64,000 nt of DNA from Sulfitobacter sp. EhC04 (lineage in GTDB: Bacteria > Pseudomonadota > Alphaproteobacteria > Rhodobacterales > Rhodobacteraceae), in assembly GCF_001650875.1 (NCBI RefSeq), contig NZ_LXYI01000021.1, forward strand, positions 1 through 64,000, read 5' to 3'. This document shows positions 27,171-36,166 of the stretch, in pieces. The translations under genes were made by a program, and so were the position numbers. Positions within the stretch are counted from its first letter, which is position 1; each line of letters begins with the position of its first letter. The notes under the pieces were generated by a model that was not told the DNA's origin, made no database searches, and worked only from the letters and a program-made list of their open reading frames with translations.

Positions 27171-27572
27171 TCACAGGCCAGTCTCGACAAGTTTTTGAAG
27201 TTGGTCCCGCAGGCTCCCACCGACCGTTAGCCCAAGCGCCTTGGCCGCATCGTTGAGATGCGAAATTTCCCCGTGATCCCACATATCCTGTGCCTCGCCA
27301 ATCCGGCCGGAGGTATGAGAGGTGGCACCCGCTGCAACACCTCTTTCCTGCAGCATCGACAGCGCCGCGATACCCGCGTCGTCTTTCCCCACACCGGCGT
27401 CGTTGAAAAACACGATCTTGAGCGGCACTTCGCAGGCGAATTCACCAGAACTTGCCCCGCCATGCGAGGCGGAAACCACAATAGTGCCAGCATCATCCGC
27501 TGTCACCTTCGTGATCGAGTCCATGAGAATGATGCGGCCATTCGGCCCTTTTTCGACTTCCACTTTCAGCAT
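27171..27572 (-). CDS. Conserved-looking 133-aa protein of the RLP/DUF1537 cluster, unknown
   Basis: 133 residues with GGAG before the ATG. No signal peptide or membrane helix, so it is cytoplasmic. Likely conserved segments are SASHGGASSGEFACEVPL, KIVFFNDAGVGKDDAGIAAL, HTSGRIGEAQDMWDHGEISH and the GLTVGGSLRDQL end. The His, Ser, Asn, Asp and Lys density in these loops looks like an active site or phosphosugar site. I cannot name the family. It is the last gene of a minus-strand series after the DUF1537 kinase and RuBisCO-like genes, so a step in the same acid-sugar pathway is the simplest inference. Confidence 0.75.
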   Translation of the reverse strand: MLKVEVEKGPNGRIILMDSITKVTADDAGTIVVSASHGGASSGEFACEVPLKIVFFNDAGVGKDDAGIAALSMLQERGVAAGATSHTSGRIGEAQDMWDHGEISHLNDAAKALGLTVGGSLRDQLQKLVETGL

Positions 27573-27724
27573 GATAAGCTCCTATTGAATAAAAGGGGTT
27601 ATGAACCGCGCCCGGCGTGTTGGATTTGCCTGTGCCGGCAAAGTGACCGGCAGCCTATCCAATCCTTTTCCGGAACGGCGATCGCGGAGTACCGTCCGAT
27701 ACCTTCCATCTGCGCAGTCACAAG

Positions 27725-29068
27725 TCAGTTCGACCTGCGAATCTCCTCGAAAAAATTATCCGTCCCCATCTGACCACCCTTGAGAACGATCTCCATCCCG
27801 TCGAACGTGCCCTCCTCCGCATGGACCCGGCACAACGGTGCTCCGGGCGCCGCCGGGGCAATCATTGAAAGGGCATAGATGCCCATTTCAGCGACGACGC
27901 CGCTGGAGGTATCGCCCCCCGAGACGATGGCCCGACCAATCTTTGAACGCTTCAGGACCTCGCGGAATATCCGCGCCAGAATCGACGAAAGTTGGTCGGA
28001 AAATTTGTGCGGATCGCGCGCCTGCAACTCTTGCTCCTCCTGTGTGGGGGCCCCGAGTGCCGTATAGGCGACGACGCTCTTTCCGGCTTCAAGCTCGGCC
28101 ACCACATCCGCAATAACGGTTTCGACTTCGCTTTCCTGCCGGTCGGGGTCCAGCAGGGTGATCGGGCTGATCTGTCGCCCCACAAAACCCGCATCCAAAG
28201 CCGAGAGAATTTGGCGCTCTGTCAGGGGCGAGCAGCTACCGGACATGACAAAAAGCTTATCGACCTCGCTCCGCAGATGCGCCGGTTCGTCGTCCGGCGC
28301 GATGTGCCCGGACCTTCGCCAATATTCCACCAGACCATACTCGACGCCGGACGAACCGGCGCAAAAGACCGGAGCCTCTTGAGCGCTGCGCCACAGGAGT
28401 TCTCCTGCGCGAGCGCTGCTCTCCTTGTCCGCCACGTCGTAAAACAGCACCTGGGCACCGTTGGCGCGCAATCTGCTGTCGCAGTCGCAATAGTCCTCCC
28501 CAAGGATCTCCGCGATGTCGAGCAGATCAATTGACCGGTCTGTCTGCTGGCCAAGATGCAGGCGGAGGTCACCTTCGTGCATGGGGGTAATGGGATGGGC
28601 GCTCATCACCGGATGACGGTCGATCCGATAGATAGCGCTCCCAAAGCCAGCGAATAGGTTTCCAAATGTTTGATAGCGACGCAGGCTGGGGGCGCCAACA
28701 ATCACTGGCACGCAGGCGGATGAAAAAATATCCGCCCCAATGTCGATCGCACGCCCAATGCTGCCTGTATGGGGCGCACTGTCGAAGGTCGAGCAGACCT
28801 TATAATGGCAAACTGGTGCGCCCAGTTCCTTGAGCGCCTCGAAGATCGGCGGTAGATTTTCGCTCATCCAGTCCGGTGACTTGCTGCGGCTGTTACCGGC
28901 AACTCCAATGGCGCGCAGACCATCGAATTGGGCAAGGCGTTGGGCAGAGGGAACCTCCAGAAACAAGACAGCAGGCACACCGTTTCGGCAGAGCGACTCC
29001 ATAGCGTCGGTCGAGCCTGTGAAATCGTCGCCATAAAAGGTCAGCAGTAGATTTGATTTTTCACTCAC
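27725..29068 (-). CDS. Four-carbon acid sugar kinase family protein (DUF1537)
   Basis: 447 residues. N-terminal sugar-binding domain begins LLLTFYGDDFTGSTDAMESL, the DDxTG signature of the DUF1537 family. The C-terminal nucleotide-binding domain has LFVMSGSCSPLTERQI, VSGGDTSSGVV and the GMEIVLKGGQMG end. These enzymes phosphorylate sugar acids such as erythronate, threonate or 3-oxo-isoapionate with ATP. Its start overlaps the stop of the RuBisCO-like gene by four bases. That pairing is the arrangement described for D-apionate breakdown (OiaK with OiaC or OiaX), so 3-oxo-isoapionate is a good candidate substrate, but no isoapionate-forming enzymes are seen here. Confidence 0.9.
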   Translation of the reverse strand: MSEKSNLLLTFYGDDFTGSTDAMESLCRNGVPAVLFLEVPSAQRLAQFDGLRAIGVAGNSRSKSPDWMSENLPPIFEALKELGAPVCHYKVCSTFDSAPHTGSIGRAIDIGADIFSSACVPVIVGAPSLRRYQTFGNLFAGFGSAIYRIDRHPVMSAHPITPMHEGDLRLHLGQQTDRSIDLLDIAEILGEDYCDCDSRLRANGAQVLFYDVADKESSARAGELLWRSAQEAPVFCAGSSGVEYGLVEYWRRSGHIAPDDEPAHLRSEVDKLFVMSGSCSPLTERQILSALDAGFVGRQISPITLLDPDRQESEVETVIADVVAELEAGKSVVAYTALGAPTQEEQELQARDPHKFSDQLSSILARIFREVLKRSKIGRAIVSGGDTSSGVVAEMGIYALSMIAPAAPGAPLCRVHAEEGTFDGMEIVLKGGQMGTDNFFEEIRRSN

Positions 29069-30327
29069 TTTTCAAAGTACTCCAACGCTTGTGCAAGATG
29101 GGGGCGGTTCTGTGCATAGTCTGACGGGGCCACACCTTCGACGGCGGCCTGCCATGCATCGCGAACACTTTCGACACCAGCCGCAATTCCCGAAGGATGG
29201 CCGATAATACCGCCTCCGCAGCAGTAGATTAGGTCAGTGCTGCCCACCGATTTGAAGGTCTCCCCTGCCTGAACGGCTGTCTGTCCAGAGGAAAACACCG
29301 GCATTGCCTGGTAGGGGGCATCTTCGAACAGAGGTGTCAGGCAAGCGCGCGCCGAGGCGACAACGCTTTGATCAGGCTCGGAAAATTTGTTGGAAATCCC
29401 GTTAACATGCATGTGATCCGCGCCCGCCAGCCGCCAAAGCTTTTGCCAGGCGCGGTACTCGATTCCGATATGGGGCGAGCGATAGAAAAGGCCCCATCCA
29501 TTTCTATGGCCATGGATGGGCAGTTGGCTGTGGCGGCGCAATGCCCCGAACCCGGCCAGTCCCACGCTGTTGAGGCTCGCCATGACACAAGTGCCGCCCT
29601 CTTCGCGGACCCGGTCATGTCGCCGCAGCATCTCGTCGGTTTCACCGGTGACATTGAACGCGTACATCGGTTTGCGCCCGGTGCGCTCTGCGTGATCACG
29701 AATGACTGCCATTACCTTGGTTACGCGTTCGTCGAATGGACAGTGCGGCCCATCAGCCTGCAGCTCGTCATCCTTGATGAAATCGATTCCGGCTTCAACG
29801 AGATCCTTGACGATCTCTGCGGTCTGATCCGGCGACAGGCCAACTGATGGTTTTATGATCGTGCCGACCAGTGGGCCAGAGGACACTCCGGCAAGCTCTC
29901 GTGTGCCAGTAATGCCAAATGCGGGGCCCTGGTAGGTCTCGGCAAAAGCCCGTGGCGGGGCGACGTCGATCAGGCGCAGTCCGGAAAATTGCTGCAATTC
30001 GAAGAGGTTGCCCGCTATCGTGGCCAGCAGGTTGGGCAATGACGTTCCCATATTGGCGAGAGGCCAGGAAATCGTCACTTGCGCGCGTTGCCATTTCGGT
30101 GAGGAAACACCTTTCGGCGTCATGGCACCGGGCAGAGAGGGTGTCGACACGGTCTCCAGTGGCGTGATCGTCTCGACCACGGCTGCGGAACGCGCTTTCA
30201 GTTCTGCGTCTTCATTGGGGATTTTGAGAAACGTGCCCGAGGATTGCTCACCAGCCATTGCCGCGGCTGCTACCTCTAGCGGGTATGCGGTTTCGATCCA
30301 GTAGGTCGCGACGATACGTTCAGTCAA
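29065..30327 (-). CDS. RuBisCO-like protein, probable 3-oxo-isoapionate-4-P decarboxylase/transcarboxylase type
   Basis: 420 residues. A RuBisCO large-subunit fold is shown by GTIIKPSVGLSP (Lys175 loop) and GIDFIKDDE, which keeps the carbamylated lysine and both metal-binding acids. IHGHRNGWGLFYRSP matches the His294 region. The loop-6 lysine of true RuBisCO (GKxEG) is absent, replaced by MPVFSSGQTAVQAGE, so this is a RuBisCO-like protein and does not fix CO2. Coupling to a DUF1537 kinase (ATGA overlap) and a TRAP binding protein points to the OiaC/OiaX type of D-apiose/D-apionate catabolism over the methionine-salvage type. Confidence 0.85.
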   Translation of the reverse strand: MTERIVATYWIETAYPLEVAAAAMAGEQSSGTFLKIPNEDAELKARSAAVVETITPLETVSTPSLPGAMTPKGVSSPKWQRAQVTISWPLANMGTSLPNLLATIAGNLFELQQFSGLRLIDVAPPRAFAETYQGPAFGITGTRELAGVSSGPLVGTIIKPSVGLSPDQTAEIVKDLVEAGIDFIKDDELQADGPHCPFDERVTKVMAVIRDHAERTGRKPMYAFNVTGETDEMLRRHDRVREEGGTCVMASLNSVGLAGFGALRRHSQLPIHGHRNGWGLFYRSPHIGIEYRAWQKLWRLAGADHMHVNGISNKFSEPDQSVVASARACLTPLFEDAPYQAMPVFSSGQTAVQAGETFKSVGSTDLIYCCGGGIIGHPSGIAAGVESVRDAWQAAVEGVAPSDYAQNRPHLAQALEYFEK

Positions 30328-30440
30328 AGGGGATCTCTCACAAAAAATAGAAGTGGTCTTTTTGAAACAAGACCGGCGGAAACGCGGATCATTTCGAGCA
30401 AGACATGCTGATGATTATTGGCAGATTGATCCGGTCAAGC

Positions 30441-30465
30441 CGCGGCGCCCCCTGAGGGCGCCGCG
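30441..30465 (-). terminator. Perfect GC hairpin after the TRAP binding-protein gene
   Basis: CGCGGCGCCC and GGGCGCCGCG form ten perfect pairs with a five-base loop, 15 bases past the SBP stop. No T-run follows on the minus strand. Placement parallels the hairpin after the first TRAP SBP gene at 21177-21200. A role in favouring SBP over downstream expression is likely. Confidence 0.65.
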
Positions 30466-30480
30466 TCCGGGATCAACCTA

Positions 30481-31524
30481 TTACTTTTTCGCTTCTTCGA
30501 TGAGCGCCGCACGATATGCCTCAAGCAGCTCTTCGGGCTTCTCATAGCCCTTTTCCTTGGCGCGCTTGAGCCAATCCTCCTCGATCGGTGCGAACAGAGT
30601 GCGCATGTGCTCCACATCTTCGGAGGAGGCCGTTACAACACTATAATTGTAGTCGGCTTTCAGCACTTTGATCGCATCAAGGTCCTGAGCCTCCCATTCC
30701 GCGCCAAACTTTGCCGCAACTTTGTCGGCCGAGATTGCCATGATCGCTGCACGGTCAGCCTCGGAGATCTTGGCCCATGTATTGCTGTTGACGATGATCA
30801 TGGAGACAGGGCCCGTTAGGCCGCCAGGCACCATGTAGGCACTGTCGGTCAGGTCAGCCTGGTTGAAACCCACCAAGGTGCTGGGGAGCGTGACCTGGCC
30901 GTCGATTACGCCGGTCGACAACATCTCATAGGCTTCTGCCGGCGTTTTGGTGATTGGAACACCGTCAAGAAGCTTTACGATCTCGATGACGTTGGAGCTC
31001 GGCGCCCTGAGCTTCAAACCTGCGATATCTTCAGCCTTGTTGATGACTTTGCCCTTAACAAAGAAATGCGATGCCGAGAGCGGGAAGGTCGTCAGAACGT
31101 GGACACCATCATAAACATTGAAGTCTTCCAGGTATTCCCGATAGATGCGATCATATACCGGCGCGTGGATCGAAGCGCGATCGGACGTCAGCGGGAGATC
31201 GGCAAACTCGGCCACAGGAAAACGCCCAGGCGTGAAGCCGGTGGTGAACCAGCCTGCGTCAGCCAAACCGTCGCGCACCACGTCGAACTGGCTTGCGGGA
31301 GTGCCAACGACCTTTGGAAGAATGTCAACCTTTACGCGACCTTCGGTAACCTTTTCGATTTCAGCGAACCAAGGTTCAATCACATCTGTAAGCGCGAAGT
31401 AGTTCCCAGGAAACCAGTTCGAATATTTTATCGTCACGGTTTCTTGCGCAGCGGCGCCCATGGGCAGCATCGTCAGACAGAGGCTGGTTACGACCCCCAC
31501 GAAATTTAATCGTTTATACAACAT
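30481..31524 (-). CDS. TRAP transporter substrate-binding protein DctP (acid-sugar cluster)
   Basis: 347 residues with GAGGAG before the ATG and a signal peptide to about residue 26 (MGAAAQETV). DctP-type segments include DIAGLKLRAPSSNVIEIVKLL, with the substrate-carboxylate arginine, and GVPITKTPAEAYEMLSTGVIDG. It is first in the minus-strand series SBP-RLP-kinase-133 aa; its membrane partners are divergent at 32326-34189. The ligand should be a sugar acid that feeds the RLP/DUF1537 enzymes. Confidence 0.9.
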   Translation of the reverse strand: MLYKRLNFVGVVTSLCLTMLPMGAAAQETVTIKYSNWFPGNYFALTDVIEPWFAEIEKVTEGRVKVDILPKVVGTPASQFDVVRDGLADAGWFTTGFTPGRFPVAEFADLPLTSDRASIHAPVYDRIYREYLEDFNVYDGVHVLTTFPLSASHFFVKGKVINKAEDIAGLKLRAPSSNVIEIVKLLDGVPITKTPAEAYEMLSTGVIDGQVTLPSTLVGFNQADLTDSAYMVPGGLTGPVSMIIVNSNTWAKISEADRAAIMAISADKVAAKFGAEWEAQDLDAIKVLKADYNYSVVTASSEDVEHMRTLFAPIEEDWLKRAKEKGYEKPEELLEAYRAALIEEAKK

Positions 31525-32325
31525 TAAGTTCTCCTCCCTTGATTATTATAGGTGCCGGCGCAGCTACCGGCGCGGTCCAGCATGGGCATGTCACACCAAA
31601 TCAAGAATTGAGTATGTCCCTGCGGTGTGTGACATCTGACAAAGTTTGTTCATGGTTAGGTGCGGGGCACAGCAAGTTGCGCCGTTGGGGTGACCCAGCT
31701 GCCTGAAGAGTAAATCGCCAGCCGTCGTAGATCGCATGTCCTTGAGGATCATCGCTAAAGCGAGGTGAGTAATGTGAGAACGACCGGAAAACGACAATGC
31801 GGACTGCTAAAAGTCTCAAATTCATACTGGGGGGAGTCCATATGAACACTGTCAATGGCATCGGAGCGGCGATGGCTGCTTCTGCTATAGTCAGAATTTG
31901 CGCGAGGCGTGGCACAATGCCATTCATCGTAGTTTGCGACGAGATGTCAGTCCACTTAAGGGCGACATGTCTGCAGTTCGGGGCGATCGTGCGGTCTACC
32001 AAAAATCGGGTGATGATCGACCTTCTGTCCGGAATCTCGGGAGGCGCGGCAAGCTAGCTCTGCGTCGTGAGGATGTTTTTGCCTTAAGACCTTTGTTTTG
32101 GCCGGGTGTCGGCCAGAAAGGTTTTTACGCATTTTGACGAACAAGCATGCAGCGTCGAGTTCAGTACCATCCACTCAAATCCCCTAGGCGACAGGTGACC
32201 ATGCAACGTGCCATATCAAGCATGTGCGATCTGCATAAGGTCATATGTCATTCAACTTATCACTGCGGCGGCTGCCGCGAAGACAACAGCGACGTCGTGA
32301 CCCCCTTTCATTCTGGAGTTCAAAG
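31525..32325. other. 800-base divergent region between TRAP SBP and TRAP permease genes
   Basis: This is long for a divergent promoter region. Short frames exist on both strands (for example 31797-32057 plus), but they share no pattern with known proteins and lack consistent codon bias. I see no transposase signature. It probably holds the two promoters and a LacI-type operator I could not pinpoint; decayed sequence may fill the rest. Confidence 0.5.
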
Positions 32326-32892
32326 ATGACAAGAAAACTTGCAACAATCGCCAGCGTACTCGCTGCGACTGCGCTTTTTGCGCTGATGATGGTGACATTT
32401 GTCGATGTGATTGGCCGGAGTGTCTTCAATCGGCCACTCACGGGTGGCAGCGAATTATCCGAAATCCTGCTCGCCGCCTCAATTTTTCTGATGCTGCCAC
32501 TGGTTGCAGCAAGCGAAGAGCATATCGCGGTCGACTTGATAGATCCTTTTCGAGGTATTTTCTTGGTGCGGGTCGAAAAGATTCTCGTGACCGTTCTCGG
32601 GTCGGGGCTCTTTGCAATTATCGGCTGGAGGTTGTGGATTATTGGGGATCAGGCCGTCGGTTACCAAGATACCACGCCTTCGCTGCAAATTCCACTTGCG
32701 CCCATCATGTATAGCATTTCGATCTTGTCGTTTGTTGCAGCGCTCATGTTTTTTGCGGCTTTGCGAAATTGGAACCTGAAAGAAACGAAGAACCCCGAAC
32801 TTGAACGGATCCTGAAGGCCGAAGGGCTCGATAGCCCGACTTCCGATGAACCTACCAGCGAAAAGCCCTCGAAGACGACGGTGGAGAACTAA
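32326..32892 (+). CDS. TRAP transporter small permease DctQ (acid-sugar cluster)
   Basis: 188 residues from the ATG at 32326, with GGAG upstream; the frame extends to 32245 without homology. Four helices, with VDVIGRSVFNRPLTGGSELSE and ASEEHIAVDLI in the DctQ pattern. A charged tail (DEPTSEKPSKTTVEN) extends beyond the usual end. It is followed after one base by dctM. Confidence 0.9.
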   Translation: MTRKLATIASVLAATALFALMMVTFVDVIGRSVFNRPLTGGSELSEILLAASIFLMLPLVAASEEHIAVDLIDPFRGIFLVRVEKILVTVLGSGLFAIIGWRLWIIGDQAVGYQDTTPSLQIPLAPIMYSISILSFVAALMFFAALRNWNLKETKNPELERILKAEGLDSPTSDEPTSEKPSKTTVEN

Positions 32893-32893
32893 T

Positions 32894-34189
32894 ATGACAA
32901 TTGCTCTGATCGGTTTTGCTTTTGCATTCCTCCTCATCTTCCTGCGCGTTCCAATCGCCCTTGCAATGGGCGTCACGGGGTTTCTCGGCTTCGGCCATCT
33001 CGTGGGCTGGCCCCAATCTGCCATCATGGCTGCTATCGTCACGCGTGAGAGTACGATGTCCTATGCCATGGTGGTGATCCCGCTCTTTATCCTGATGGGC
33101 AACTTCATTGCCGGCACCGGCGTGTCGCGTGAGATTTACCATGCGGCGCAGGCGTTTGTCGGCCATCGCCGGGGCGGCCTGGCTATGGCCACAGTGCTGG
33201 CAAGTGGCGGATTTGCCTCGATTTGCGGATCAAGCGTCGCCACAGTGGTGACCATCGGCAAGGTCGCCATGCCCTCGATGCGCCACTACAAATACGATGA
33301 CGGCCTGAGTACCGCCTCCATTGCGGCTGGTGCAACTCTGGGCATTCTCATTCCGCCGAGCGTGTTGATGGTGGTCTACGGAATCCTCACTGAAACCCAT
33401 ATCGGCAAACTCTATGCGGCGGGGCTCATCCCCGGTCTGCTAGGCGTGCTGCTTTATCTGGCTGCCGTGCGCTACACGGTCAAGCGCAGCCCGACCGCTG
33501 CCCCAACGGCCCCCCTTGTAAGTTGGGGTGATAGGTTCAGATCGCTCGCCGGAGTCTGGGCTGCACTTTTGCTGTTTGTCACTGTGATCGGCGGAATCTA
33601 TTTGGGAGTTTTCACCGCGACAGAGGCGGCAGGTTTTGGGGCCTTCGGCGCCTTCATCATCGCGCTTGCACGCAGGAAGCTCACACTTCGGAAGCTCTAC
33701 GACATCCTGATCGACAGTGCCCGAACAACAGCAATCCTGTTTGCGCTGGTGATCGGTGCGGCACTGTTTAGCGAGTTCTTGAACTATTCCGGCGTGCACC
33801 GCGCATTGTTGGAGTTCATGACCCAATCGGGGTTCTCGCCTGCGATGATCATCGTTGTGATCTGCTTGATCTACGTGTTGTTGGGAATGGTGATGGAAAC
33901 GATGTCCATGATCTTTCTGACAGTCCCACTGTTTTTCCCCATCGTGGTCGGACTGGGATTTGATCCGGTATGGTTTGGCATCATTCTCGTGATGCTCTGC
34001 GAGCTGGGGCTCATCACGCCACCGATTGGAATTAATCTGTTCGTCATGCGCTCCGTTGCGCCGGACGTGCCGATCAGCAAGATCATTCGCGGTGTGATAC
34101 CCTTCATCAGCGTGGATATCGTTAGAATTGCCCTTGTAGCGTTGTTTCCAGTCATCGCTTTGTTTCTTCCTGAGCTGCTATTCAACTAG
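32894..34189 (+). CDS. TRAP transporter large permease DctM (acid-sugar cluster)
   Basis: 431 residues from the ATG at 32894, immediately after the dctQ stop. About twelve helices and the DctM signatures YAMVVIPLFILMGNF, SICGSSVATVVTIGKVAMPSM, LIPPSVLMVVYGILTE and LITPPIGINLFVM. It completes the second TRAP system of the window together with the SBP encoded divergently at 30481-31524. Confidence 0.93.
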   Translation: MTIALIGFAFAFLLIFLRVPIALAMGVTGFLGFGHLVGWPQSAIMAAIVTRESTMSYAMVVIPLFILMGNFIAGTGVSREIYHAAQAFVGHRRGGLAMATVLASGGFASICGSSVATVVTIGKVAMPSMRHYKYDDGLSTASIAAGATLGILIPPSVLMVVYGILTETHIGKLYAAGLIPGLLGVLLYLAAVRYTVKRSPTAAPTAPLVSWGDRFRSLAGVWAALLLFVTVIGGIYLGVFTATEAAGFGAFGAFIIALARRKLTLRKLYDILIDSARTTAILFALVIGAALFSEFLNYSGVHRALLEFMTQSGFSPAMIIVVICLIYVLLGMVMETMSMIFLTVPLFFPIVVGLGFDPVWFGIILVMLCELGLITPPIGINLFVMRSVAPDVPISKIIRGVIPFISVDIVRIALVALFPVIALFLPELLFN

Positions 34190-34842
34190 CCTCCCGGAAG
34201 CGACAGGCAGCCATCGGTGATGTCACGTTCAGTGCGCTGTTGTTGTCCGCGTCACGAGTCGTGCATACCTGACTGACCCAGGTGCCGCTGATTACGATCA
34301 GCGGCACCGCGTCTTTGTTCTTCGCGAACCAAAGGGCCTGAGGTTCAGGGTTCTCGATGACCGCCATTCCGTATTTGCCATCGGGCGGATGTGCCGTGTT
34401 ATGAACGTCAGCTCACACGGTTTGCGGGCATTCCACAATCATACTGCCAGCCGCAGTCAGCGATCTGATTTGGCCACTTTGGCGCGGATCAAAGAAAAGT
34501 CCCGCCTCAGCCTGGGCAGCTAACTTGAGCGGGAAAATGTGCAAGGTTTAGGGCGTGGATCACCGGGCGGCTTGCAGAACTTCGTGACGGTTCCGTCAGC
34601 AATTCCAAACGGATTCTTTGCCCCAATATGCCACCCGTCAGCCAGAACCATCATTGCAGGCACTCGATTTCTGGAGGATCGCGGCGAACATCGCCTGACC
34701 CCACGAAGGCGGGTCTTCGCGGATTGCCGACAGGCTGCCATGCCAACACCCCGGCAGCACCTTCAATCAGACGCAGTCAGGCCCGCGATGTCGCCTTGAT
34801 GACACCGCGGGCCGCTCAATTTTCTACTGAATTCGTGCTGTG
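34190..34842. other. 650-base intergenic region, left edge of the accessory zone
   Basis: No supported gene. Weak minus-strand frames at 34182-34367 and 34520-34741 carry stretches of protein-like composition (for example AMMVLADGWHIGAKNPFG) but match nothing I know; they could be gene debris. From here to about 42.2 kb coding density drops and gaps are frequent. Confidence 0.5.
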
Positions 34843-35841
34843 CTACCGATTGGCCGAGTATTCAGCGGGAACATAGGTAAAGCCATCCCCTTTTGCCAAA
34901 AGGTGGCCAATGCCGGGAAAGGAAAAATGCGCGCCAGCTATCCATTGGCGCTTCCCGGATGCACCATCAAGGACGGTCTTGCGGACAGCCGCGGCCTCAT
35001 CTTGGTCAAGGTCGAAGACCATCGAATATTCAGGATGCGCAAACTGAACTTGCGGAACATGGAGAAGGTCACCCAGCAGCACCAGACTCTCACCTTCGCT
35101 TTCGATTGCATAAACGGTATGCCCAGTCGAATGGCCTATTGCAGGCAGGGCGCGCACGCCAGGAACGATCTCGCGCTCACCGGAAAAGGCGACGAGCTGG
35201 CCTGCTTCCTGATAGGCTGACAGCAAGGATTGCGCAGCGGAGAAGTTCAATTCGTCAAGGCCAGCAGCGGCCTCTTTCTTGTCCGGGTCGGTGAAGAAGT
35301 CTATATCGCCCTGGCCCACCCAGACCTTGGCGTTCGGATATGCAGGTTTGCCCTCGATGGACAATCCCCCTGAATGGTCGCCGTGGATGTGGGTCAAAAG
35401 GACCAAATCTACCTGATCTGGCTGGTAGCCGGCTGCGATCAGGTTCTGCTGCGTCTGACCCAGCGTCGGACCATACAGGCTTCCACCTCCTGCATCGACG
35501 AGGATCAGCTGCGCACCTGTGTCGATCAGAAAGGCATTGACCGACATTTCCATCGGCAGCTTGGCAAATGCCAACTCGAACGCGGCGGCAACCTCGCCAG
35601 GTTCGGGACCAATAAGAAGCTGATCGACCGGCAGATCGAACGTGCCGTCGCTCAATGACGTGATCGCGAAGTTACCAAGGGTCCATTTGTAAAAGCCCGG
35701 CGCCTGCCTTGGCATGGTAGTCACTTCATCAGCGGCGTATCCCTTGACCGGGAGCGCAACGGTTCCGACACCGATGGTCAGCGCCAGGGCAATTGAAGGA
35801 ATTATCCTCATCAAGTCTGTCTTTATCGTGGCCCTACCCAT
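34843..35841 (-). CDS. Exported metallo-beta-lactamase-fold hydrolase
   Basis: 332 residues from the ATG at 35841, with GGAAGGGAAG upstream. A signal peptide follows a short cytoplasmic start (MRIIPSIALALTIGVGTVAL, cleaved near GYAAD). Metal ligands: THIHGDHSGGL (HxHxDH), a second His in PAIGHSTGHT, the bridging Asp in LLGDLLH, and a late His in GAHFSFPGIG. This resembles the lactonase/hydrolase branch, not resistance enzymes. It acts in the periplasm; the substrate is unknown. A LuxR-type gene lies upstream on the same strand, which invites but does not prove a signal-degrading role. Confidence 0.85.
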   Translation of the reverse strand: MGRATIKTDLMRIIPSIALALTIGVGTVALPVKGYAADEVTTMPRQAPGFYKWTLGNFAITSLSDGTFDLPVDQLLIGPEPGEVAAAFELAFAKLPMEMSVNAFLIDTGAQLILVDAGGGSLYGPTLGQTQQNLIAAGYQPDQVDLVLLTHIHGDHSGGLSIEGKPAYPNAKVWVGQGDIDFFTDPDKKEAAAGLDELNFSAAQSLLSAYQEAGQLVAFSGEREIVPGVRALPAIGHSTGHTVYAIESEGESLVLLGDLLHVPQVQFAHPEYSMVFDLDQDEAAAVRKTVLDGASGKRQWIAGAHFSFPGIGHLLAKGDGFTYVPAEYSANR

Positions 35842-35964
35842 TTTTCTTCCCTTCCAAATTTTTCTTGGTGGGGCACCCACCCCGAAGCCAAGAGTTATGA
35901 TCGCTCACGCTAGAGGGAAAGTTCGGCAGTCAATGTAACCGCTGGTGGGGACAACCTATGGCAC

Positions 35965-36064
35965 TTCGCGTTAAACTTGAATCACCAAACGCTGCCTGAA
36001 TGCATACTTTTCAACGCGTTAAGTGATGAGAAATGCGTCATGGTAAATGCGGAACGCTGTAATC
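35965..36064. repeat. Dispersed 100-bp hairpin repeat, copy 1
   Basis: Aligns without gaps to 41875-41974; by eye about three quarters of positions agree. The centre is an imperfect hairpin: ATCACCAAACGC (35981-35992) with GCGTTAAGTGAT (36016-36027), and an inner TGAA/TTCA pairing. Arm spacing is identical in both copies. It lies between the metallo-beta-lactamase gene and luxR. No transposase or target duplication is evident. Confidence 0.75.
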
Positions 36065-36166
36065 GGAGTATTTGAATGGCAATGCCGTTCCGACGCTTGC
36101 GTTTGTCTCCGCTGATGACGCTCTCCCACGGCGCGACCTGCGCGGGTATCTGGGGAAGGCAGGCAG

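Noticed and set aside
29065-30327. True RuBisCO large subunit
   Set aside because: The loop-6 lysine region is replaced, and no small subunit or Calvin-cycle genes are near; RuBisCO-like protein is the better call.
31797-32057. 86-codon frame in the TRAP divergent region
   Set aside because: No ribosome site matching the start pattern of neighbours, no homology seen, and sequence composition like non-coding DNA.
34182-34367. 61-codon minus-strand frame after dctM
   Set aside because: It overlaps the dctM stop, lacks a Shine-Dalgarno sequence, and resembles no family; listed only as intergenic.
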